NCBI RefSeq assembly: GCF_003711225.1
Contig: NZ_CP031030.1
Location: 2,108,001 to 2,172,000, forward strand
Origin: Runella sp. SP2
Lineage (GTDB): Bacteria > Bacteroidota > Bacteroidia > Cytophagales > Spirosomataceae
DNA length: 64,000 nucleotides
Direction: 5' to 3'
The notes under the pieces are model-generated. The model did no database searches and had not been told where the DNA came from. It worked only from the letters and a program-made list of their open reading frames with translations. Position numbers and translations under genes: made by a program. Shown here one piece after another: positions 58,210-64,000 of this stretch; within the stretch, counting starts at the first letter, position 1; each line of letters begins with the position of its first letter.

Positions 58210-59109
58210 TTATTTTTTTGTGAAATAATCCCACGTCACTTTTCCAATATCGGCAATGATTTTTTCATTGGTAGCTTCACTTTCGGTGGAGTTGGTGACA
58301 AATATACTGATGAAGACAGGACTACCCGAGGGAAGGAAAAGTACCCCAATGTCATTGACAGCGGCGGTCAGCCCTTCGGCATTGGTGCCCGACGAACCTG
58401 TTTTGTGAGCGAGAACTGTTTCGGCGGGAAGCTGACTTCTTAGTCGATTTTTGCCCGTTTTTGTTCCTTTCATCACCGACCACAAAAAATCGTGGCTTTT
58501 GGATGAAAGCAATTTTCGTGAATTAAAATAGTAGGCCGCCAATAGGTCATTGGCTGCTTTGGGGGTAGTCCAGTTTTGGTATTGTAACTCCCAGTTTTTT
58601 TGCATCACTTGTTCGTTGATTTTGATGGATACGTTCTTAAAACCACGACTAAGCAGGTATTGTTCGACGGCTTGTGGACCACCGAGTAATTTTAGAAGCA
58701 ATTCGCAGCCGACATTGTCGCTTTCAGCTACCGTGTATTCAATAATTTTGGAAAGTTCGATGTCGCCGCCGTTGGGATGAGCATCGCGGAGGGGGCTGTA
58801 CAAATCAGGGATAAGGTCAGCTTTTTCGACTTTGATGGGTTGGTTTAATTTGAACTTACCCTTATCCACTTCCGACAACATCGCCAGTCCAATGTGCAAT
58901 TTAAAAACGCTTTGCATCGGAAAACGGCCGTTACCGTAAAAGGACAACGTATCAGCGGGAGTAGGCCCCAAGATAGCGACGCCGACTTTTACTTTTTTGC
59001 CTGCGACGATTTGGCTGATTTTTTTCTTCAAATCGGGAAGCTGGGCCGAGGTAGTGAACGAAAAAGTGACAAAAAGAAGAAATAGGGGGCGTAAAAAGGA
59101 GGTCTGCAT
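58210..59109 (-). CDS. bla: Class A beta-lactamase, subclass A2
   Basis: 299 residues from the ATG at 59109 (MQTSFLRPLFLLFVTFSFTT, signal peptide). The active-site set is complete: SVFK (Ser and Lys of SxxK) in PMQSVFKLHIGLAM, SDN in YTVAESDNVGCELLLKLLGG, NEQVM with QYQNWTTP downstream, the A2 hallmark seen in PER, CfxA and VEB types, and KTG in VLAHKTGSSGTNAEG. It hydrolyses beta-lactams in the periplasm. No mobile-element sequence adjoins it, so it is probably a resident chromosomal enzyme. The spectrum cannot be predicted from sequence by eye. Confidence 0.93.
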   Translation of the reverse strand: MQTSFLRPLFLLFVTFSFTTSAQLPDLKKKISQIVAGKKVKVGVAILGPTPADTLSFYGNGRFPMQSVFKLHIGLAMLSEVDKGKFKLNQPIKVEKADLIPDLYSPLRDAHPNGGDIELSKIIEYTVAESDNVGCELLLKLLGGPQAVEQYLLSRGFKNVSIKINEQVMQKNWELQYQNWTTPKAANDLLAAYYFNSRKLLSSKSHDFLWSVMKGTKTGKNRLRSQLPAETVLAHKTGSSGTNAEGLTAAVNDIGVLFLPSGSPVFISIFVTNSTESEATNEKIIADIGKVTWDYFTKK

Positions 59110-59581
59110 AGTTTGTAAGTGGGTCAACTTGAACAACGCCACGAAACTAGGCAGGAAAAATGAGATTCAAAATTAAAGGAAATTTAGTAGTTGTGTTAGT
59201 AACATTTTGTCATCTCTTGTCACTTCATAGAAGTCTAAAGCCGCCTACTGGGAAGCTACTATTTGTCAGTTGAAAGTTTGTGCTTCACAATTTAGCCTCG
59301 GTAGAGGCACAACATTTGTAGAGGCAGGAGGAGATTTTTTAATTTTTTTTCGGACGGGGCCGCATGTGCGGCCCCGTCCGAAAAAAAAGGATTCGAATTT
59401 TATGGGCGGATTTCTCCATTCTACAAACGTTACGCTTCGCCGAAGCGAAATACAGTAAAATTAGGCGCAACTACCTAAAAACTCGTTGAGGAAGGGCTGT
59501 TTGACATTTATCACCATTAAGAGACGTGTGTGGTCAGACGATAGTCAGACTGTGTTTACAAAGCGATGATTAATTTATAGA
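59110..59581. repeat. Gene-free region with a multi-hairpin element
   Basis: No gene. Three stems follow each other: GCCTC/GAGGC at 59295-59308; a very stable GC-rich hairpin at 59343-59388 (eight T, CGGACGGGGCCGCA, TG loop, its complement, eight A); and CGCTTCG/CGAAGCG at 59433-59447. An outer pair, AACATTTGTAGA (59311-59322) and TCTACAAACGTT (59420-59431), encloses the central hairpin with 11 of 12 pairs. It looks like a miniature inverted-repeat element or a structured RNA. Confidence 0.65.
59532..59550 (+). repeat. Single copy of the GTCAGACGATAGTCAGAC repeat
   Basis: GGTCAGACGATAGTCAGAC is one arm only, matching the arms at 17698-17713 and 60657-60677. No inverted partner was seen nearby. 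Confidence 0.75.
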
Positions 59582-60508
59582 TTACATTTTTAACAACTGG
59601 GAGTAATTTGTTATTCCAACGCGACTCCATGGGTGTGGGTACATTTTCCCCCGAAATGTTTCAACAACTAATTTGAATTCTTGCCGAAACCCAGCTTTGA
59701 AAAGTACTAAAGCGAGATAGTTGCTCAGGATAGGGGCTAGAAGGGAAACGTGGTTTTGTGTAAGATACCGTTCGTATAGATGTCTTACTACTTCTTTTGT
59801 TTCTTCGAGTTTAAAAAATGCCTTGTATTGCTCAATATTTTCTTCTAAATGGTAGTTTTCCCACTGGTTAATAAGAGATATAAGAGGTAAAATTAATAAT
59901 TCAGGAGTGTCATACTGATATTTTTCTGAAAAATGTATCATTTCTTCTAGGCTGCCACCCCACTTTGGAGTGAGGCGACTTAATATTGCTAGATGTCCTC
60001 CCATGTGAGCTGGTTCTATTATTTTTAGTTGCTCAAACAACGAAATGGATTCTTCTATAGGTATTTCAAGCCCCATATGTACAGTTATCAGTGCAGATAT
60101 GGTATTTGCATCATTTGAATCTAGTAATACAGCTTTTTGGAGATCAAAATGAGCTAATTGTAAATGCTCGAAAAAGGCATCTGCTTGGTCATCAGTTACA
60201 TATTTAGCTAATTGTGACGTTCTGTAATCCCATGCAATCTTTGTATTGAGTACTCCAATACATAAATTGGCTAGTGAAGAATCTGGATTTTTTTTTAGCC
60301 ATTCTTGGAGAAGACTTGGGGAAAGGGTAGAATTTTGAAATCCCGCTAAAAGAAGGCTTTTCCCATCCCATTGCTCTCCTGTATAAAGTTTTTCTACTAG
60401 GTCAAATTGCTTTTTTTCTAATAACTTAAAGAATTTTCGAGTGTTTTCATAACCTAGTGTTATATCTGGGTCATTGGTGTTGTTAAACAGGTTTTTAAAG
60501 AATGACAT
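59582..60508 (-). CDS. TPR-like helical protein of unknown function
   Basis: 308 residues from the ATG at 60508 (MSFFKNLFNNTNDPDITLGY); an in-frame start 34 codons upstream adds a hydrophobic leader in the terminator region and is unlikely. Helical repeats (DLVEKLYTGEQWDGKSLLLA, SLANLCIGVLNTKIAWDYRT, DANTISALITVHMGLEIPIE) suggest an irregular TPR or Sel1-like fold, of the DUF4034-like sort. It is cytoplasmic. It follows dnaK but is separated from it by a terminator. Function not recognised. Confidence 0.65.
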   Translation of the reverse strand: MSFFKNLFNNTNDPDITLGYENTRKFFKLLEKKQFDLVEKLYTGEQWDGKSLLLAGFQNSTLSPSLLQEWLKKNPDSSLANLCIGVLNTKIAWDYRTSQLAKYVTDDQADAFFEHLQLAHFDLQKAVLLDSNDANTISALITVHMGLEIPIEESISLFEQLKIIEPAHMGGHLAILSRLTPKWGGSLEEMIHFSEKYQYDTPELLILPLISLINQWENYHLEENIEQYKAFFKLEETKEVVRHLYERYLTQNHVSLLAPILSNYLALVLFKAGFRQEFKLVVETFRGKMYPHPWSRVGITNYSQLLKM

Positions 60509-60593
60509 GGTTCTGAAAGTGAAGAATGTTAGAGGGTATAGTAATAAAGTTGCAATTTTATAAAAAAAACACCGACGAACTAAATATAATTTA

Positions 60594-60630
60594 ACAAAAA
60601 ACAGCCCCACCTCGCGGCAGGGCTGTTTTG
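60594..60630 (-). terminator. Terminator of dnaK
   Basis: On the minus strand AACAGCCCTG and GGGCTGTTTTTT form a stem around GCCGCGAGGT, followed by a T run, about 95 bases after the dnaK stop. Confidence 0.82.
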
Positions 60631-60656
60631 CATTTATAATCTTTGATAGCTGTGGG

Positions 60657-60713
60657 CGGTCAGACGATAGTCAGACCACTCCCCAATGACACGGTCTGAC
60701 TATCGTCTGACCG
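60657..60713. repeat. Dispersed repeat, 21-bp perfect inverted pair
   Basis: CGGTCAGACGATAGTCAGACC, read in two parts as CGGTCAGACGA and TAGTCAGACC (60657-60677), is exactly complementary to 60693-60713, with 15 bases between. It lies between the dnaK stop and its terminator, so it is transcribed with dnaK. Confidence 0.8.
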
Positions 60714-60724
60714 TTGTCTAAAAA

Positions 60725-62635
60725 CTACTTCACTTCTTCAAAGTTGACAAACTCACCTTCTTGGTTGTTGCCAGCGTTGGCTTGTTGGCCAGCGCCTGCC
60801 GATGGGTCTTGTGGCGCACCTGCGTCAGCACCTGCGGCGTAGATTTCTTGCGAAGCGGCGTTCCAAGCTTCGGTGATTTTGGTCATAGCGGCGTCGATAG
60901 CGGCAGCGTTGCGGCTGCTGTGTGCGGTACGGAGTTCTTCCAAAGCCCCTTCGATGGCCGATTTGTTTCCTGCCGAAAGCTTATCGCCGTATTCTTTCAA
61001 CTGCTTCTCCGTGCTGAAAATCATTGAGTCAGCTTGGTTCACTTTCTCGATTTCTTCGCGGGCAGCTTTATCAGCGGCTTCGTTGGCTTTGGCTTCTTCG
61101 CGCATCCGTTGGATTTCAGCGTCTGAAAGACCGCTTGATGCCTCGATGCGGATTTTTTGCTCTTTACCCGTTCCTTTATCTTTTGCCGTTACGTTCAAGA
61201 TACCGTTGGCGTCCACGTCAAACGTTACTTCGATTTGTGGCACACCGCGTGGGGCTGGTGGAATACCGTCGAGGTGGAAACGACCAAGCGTACGGTTTTG
61301 AGAGGCCATTGGACGCTCACCTTGCAACACGTGCAATTCTACCGAAGGCTGGTTGTCAGACGCCGTCGAGAACGTTTCTGATTTTTTGCTTGGGATGGTT
61401 GTGTTCGCTTCAATCAATTTGGTGAAAACACCACCCAAAGTTTCGATACCCAATGACAACGGAATTACGTCAAGCAAGAGTACGTCTTTTACTTCACCCG
61501 TCAAAACCCCACCTTGTACGGCAGCTCCGATAGCTACTGCTTCGTCAGGGTTTACGTTTTTAGAAGGTTTTTTGCCAAAGAATTTCTCTACTTCTTCCTG
61601 AACGCGTGGAATACGGGTTGAACCACCCACAAGAATCACTTCATCGATGTCCGAAATACGAAGACCCGAGTTGTTCATGGCACGCTTGCAAGGTTCCATC
61701 ATGCGTTGGAACAAGCTGTCGGCCAACTGCTCAAACTTCGCTTTTGTCAATGAACGTACCAAGTGTTTTGGAATTCCGTTTACTGGGAATATATAAGGTA
61801 GGTTGATTTCTGACTGCGTTGAGCTTGACAACTCAATTTTAGCTTTTTCAGCCGCTTCTTTCAAACGTTGAAGCGCCATTGCATCTTGACGGAGGTCGAT
61901 GCCTTCGTCTTTCTTAAATTCGTCGGCCAACCAGTCGATGATTACTTGGTCAAAGTCATCACCCCCAAGGTGCGTATCACCGTCGGTCGATTTTACCTCA
62001 AATACACCATCGCCTAATTCAAGGATAGATACGTCGAAAGTACCACCACCTAAGTCAAAAACGGCGATTTTGATGTCTTTTCCTTGTTTGTCCAATCCGT
62101 AGGCCAAAGCCGCTGCGGTAGGTTCGTTAATGATACGTTTCACGTCCAAACCAGCGATGATACCTGCTTCTTTGGTCGCTTGGCGTTCTGCGTCGTTAAA
62201 ATACGCAGGTACGGTAATCACGGCTTCGGTTACTGTTTGTCCGAGGTAATCTTCGGCAGTTTGCTTCATTTTTGTCAAAATATGCGCCGAAATTTGCTGT
62301 GGAGTAAACAAATGCTCGCCGATACGCACGCGTGGTGTGTTATTTGCGCCTTGTTCTACAGTATAGGCTACAGTTTTAATTTCGCTTCCAACTTCGCTAA
62401 AGCGCTTACCCATGAAACGCTTGATAGAAGAGATGGTATTGTGAGGATTGGTAATGGCTTGACGTTTTGCAGGAGCACCTACTTTGCGTTCGCCGTTTCC
62501 GTTGTCCATAAACGCTACCACCGAAGGGGTGGTGCGAGCACCTTCGCTGTTGGCAATTACGACGGGTTCGTTCCCTTCCATTACGGCCACACACGAGTTA
62601 GTAGTGCCTAAGTCAATTCCAATTATTTTTCCCAT
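60725..62635 (-). CDS. dnaK: Molecular chaperone DnaK (Hsp70)
   Basis: 636 residues. The ATPase domain shows [76 protein letters not shown] and [20 protein letters not shown]. The substrate-binding domain includes [20 protein letters not shown], with a helical lid and a Gly/Gln/Asn-rich tail ending in [11 protein letters not shown] (the EEVD-like end). It folds nascent and stressed proteins with DnaJ and GrpE, which are not in the window. The gene stands alone. Confidence 0.98.
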   Translation of the reverse strand: MGKIIGIDLGTTNSCVAVMEGNEPVVIANSEGARTTPSVVAFMDNGNGERKVGAPAKRQAITNPHNTISSIKRFMGKRFSEVGSEIKTVAYTVEQGANNTPRVRIGEHLFTPQQISAHILTKMKQTAEDYLGQTVTEAVITVPAYFNDAERQATKEAGIIAGLDVKRIINEPTAAALAYGLDKQGKDIKIAVFDLGGGTFDVSILELGDGVFEVKSTDGDTHLGGDDFDQVIIDWLADEFKKDEGIDLRQDAMALQRLKEAAEKAKIELSSSTQSEINLPYIFPVNGIPKHLVRSLTKAKFEQLADSLFQRMMEPCKRAMNNSGLRISDIDEVILVGGSTRIPRVQEEVEKFFGKKPSKNVNPDEAVAIGAAVQGGVLTGEVKDVLLLDVIPLSLGIETLGGVFTKLIEANTTIPSKKSETFSTASDNQPSVELHVLQGERPMASQNRTLGRFHLDGIPPAPRGVPQIEVTFDVDANGILNVTAKDKGTGKEQKIRIEASSGLSDAEIQRMREEAKANEAADKAAREEIEKVNQADSMIFSTEKQLKEYGDKLSAGNKSAIEGALEELRTAHSSRNAAAIDAAMTKITEAWNAASQEIYAAGADAGAPQDPSAGAGQQANAGNNQEGEFVNFEEVK

Positions 62636-62728
62636 TAGTAGTAAATTTTAAGTGAGCTTTTTAAGCTCGTTTAACAGATTTAAAGAGGAAGGGCTTTTGG
62701 CTGTTGCACCCCTCTTACGGGGCTAATA

Positions 62729-62745
62729 TGTACAACGAGTGTGCC
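62729..62745 (-). promoter_or_regulatory. Sigma-54-like sequence upstream of dnaK
   Basis: On the minus strand TGGCACACTCGTTGTA resembles TGGCACG-N4-TTGCA, with the -24 GG intact and the -12 GC changed to GT, about 95 bases before the dnaK ATG. A sigma-54 activator gene occurs at 22370. The deviation at the key C makes this weak. Confidence 0.25.
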
Positions 62746-62915
62746 AGTGAAAATTTTAAAAGCTAAAAATGACAATTTGGCAGAAAATGCGTCGCTTTGC
62801 GTCAAATCGCGGAAAAAGGCATAACGTAAGGATTAGGCTGCCCGTCACATCGTCTTGTTTTGTCAAGCTACGTCGGGAAAAATAGGCAGTTTTGACAGCC
62901 GTTATTCGGGCAAGG

Positions 62916-64000
62916 ATGGTGGATTTACCCAAAACTTTCTCGAAATTTGTGCCACAATTATCCGAACCGAAGATTTTGAAAGGGATTCTGTCATTTTTTT
63001 GCTTGTGTGTAGCGTTTTTGAGCGTAGTTGGGTGTTCTAGCGATACCCGCCAAAGTACCCGTATCCCACCATTGCCGACGGATGATGCCACGCATCGCAT
63101 CAAAGTTGGAATTGAGTACTTAACCACCGTCATCCGAAGAAGCCCCCGTTCGGCCGCTAATTATCACAAACGTGCCGAGCTTTACGTGGCGCTGCGCGAT
63201 TATGACCGTGCACTCGAAGACATTGAAGAAGCTCTTGACATTAGTCCTAGTAATGGACTATTTCTGCTGACCCGAGCTAGGGTATTGCGCCAATTAAAAA
63301 AATATGATGAAGCTTTGGCCTCTGCCCGACGGGCGGAAGTTTTGCAACAAGACACGCCTGAATTATACGTGTTGTTGGGGGATTTGACCCAGCAAAAACG
63401 CCAGTTTCGACAAGCAAAATTGTATTTAGCAAAGGCACTTCAAATGGCCCCCTACGACGGAGAAGCGTATTTTTATACAGGATTATTGGATGCTCGACAA
63501 GGAGATACGTTGTCTGGAATTGCATTAATGCAAAGGGCCTTGGAGTTGAAGCCGCGCTTCTTGCCAGCTTATGTCGAGCTTACAACTATTCACACCCGCT
63601 TGAAAGAATACGACCAGGCGAAGGAAATTAACAGAATAGGGTTAAAGTACTTCCCCAAAGAATCACAGTTGCATTATGCCCGAGGTGAGATGTATTTTAC
63701 CCAAAAACGGCTGGACAGCGCACTAATTAGTTATCGAAAGGCCATTGTGTTTGATTCTACCAACTACATGGCTGATTTTTATGCAGGGATTATCTATTTA
63801 AAATGGAACAGTATTCCGCAAGCCATCAAGAGTTTTCAAAAAGTGCAACGTTTCAATCCAAAATATCCGCAAATACATTTTTTACTAGGAACGGCATATG
63901 ATCGAATCGGTAACTTGGATGGCTCTATCGAACAATATAGCCTTGCCGCTGAACAAGACCCAACCGACTGGCGCTCCAAGGGGCGGTTATACCGCGCCCA
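62916..64000 (+). CDS. TPR-repeat lipoprotein (3' end beyond window)
   Basis: Open to the window edge, at least 361 residues. From the ATG at 62916 (MVDLPKTFSKFVPQLSEPKI) the signal LKGILSFFCLCVAFLSVVGC ends in a lipobox with Cys; in-frame GTG (62949) and TTG (62976) starts would give a more normal leader length. At least eight TPRs follow (YHKRAELYVALRDYDRALED, EAYFYTGLLDARQGDTLSGI, ADFYAGIIYLKWNSIPQAIK, IHFLLGTAYDRIGNLDGSIE). A membrane-tethered scaffold. It is divergent from dnaK, which leaves about 280 bases for both promoters. Confidence 0.85.
   Translation, partial: MVDLPKTFSKFVPQLSEPKILKGILSFFCLCVAFLSVVGCSSDTRQSTRIPPLPTDDATHRIKVGIEYLTTVIRRSPRSAANYHKRAELYVALRDYDRALEDIEEALDISPSNGLFLLTRARVLRQLKKYDEALASARRAEVLQQDTPELYVLLGDLTQQKRQFRQAKLYLAKALQMAPYDGEAYFYTGLLDARQGDTLSGIALMQRALELKPRFLPAYVELTTIHTRLKEYDQAKEINRIGLKYFPKESQLHYARGEMYFTQKRLDSALISYRKAIVFDSTNYMADFYAGIIYLKWNSIPQAIKSFQKVQRFNPKYPQIHFLLGTAYDRIGNLDGSIEQYSLAAEQDPTDWRSKGRLYRA

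Noticed and set aside
62756..63133. A 125-codon minus-strand frame upstream of dnaK
   Set aside because: It lies over the start of the TPR lipoprotein on the plus strand, which has a signal peptide, lipobox and repeats; the minus frame has none.

Overview
The window looks like a chromosomal segment of a Gram-negative Bacteroidota bacterium, most likely a Cytophagales member (a Runella/Spirosomataceae-like organism is my best guess from memory, not proven). Supporting signs are the lipid A/LPS genes kdsA and lptE, Bacteroidota-type promoters of the form TTTG...TAnnTTTG, a two-component propeller histidine kinase with a LytTR regulator, DUF983, DUF2911 and DUF151-UVR proteins, a subclass A2 beta-lactamase and Bacteroidota-type tyrosine recombinases.

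Layout. 1-8957 is housekeeping: the end of a MoxR ATPase, kdsA, an AraC regulator, an RluD-type pseudouridine synthase, infC, and an unusual fused serine hydrolase/D-aminoacylase. 8950-13382 is an accessory array of three orphan Rhs C-terminal modules. Each has a short Rhs core remnant, a toxin domain and an immunity candidate: module 1 is a decayed toxin with an intact immunity gene, module 2 a JAB/JAMM-like toxin split by a frameshift, module 3 an ADP-ribosyltransferase-like toxin. A repeat of about 95-110 bp follows each module. 14026-39084 is core genome: rpe, an Ada-like protein, NUDIX, etfAB, miaB, a sigma-54 activator, lptE, secG, a propeller kinase/response regulator pair, mscS, murQ, psd, gdh, a DksA-like gene, a dienoyl-CoA isomerase and a cystathionine gamma-synthase family enzyme.

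39228-51942 is the second accessory region. Two identical tRNA-Ser(UGA) genes flank a Fic gene. After the second tRNA lies an integrated element of about 11.5 kb that ends at a duplicated tRNA 3' end plus tRNA terminator. It carries a Toprim primase, a primase-type helicase, a cluster of TGGAACA/TGTTCCA repeats between them, two tandem tyrosine recombinases, an AntA antirepressor, a divergent pair of HTH regulators with operator-like repeats, and a one-strand module of small membrane proteins with a lytic transglycosylase. No relaxase, conjugation ATPase, capsid or terminase gene is visible, so it is either a cryptic or satellite-type element or one of unfamiliar type.

51964-64000 returns to core genes: a secreted beta-helix protein, a BASS transporter, a 3-hydroxyacyl-CoA dehydrogenase, a GMC oxidoreductase with its subunit 3, a class A beta-lactamase, dnaK and a TPR lipoprotein that runs off the end. 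Several dispersed inverted repeats lie between genes, including a GTCAGACGATAGTCAGAC family at three loci and a multi-hairpin element near 59.3 kb.
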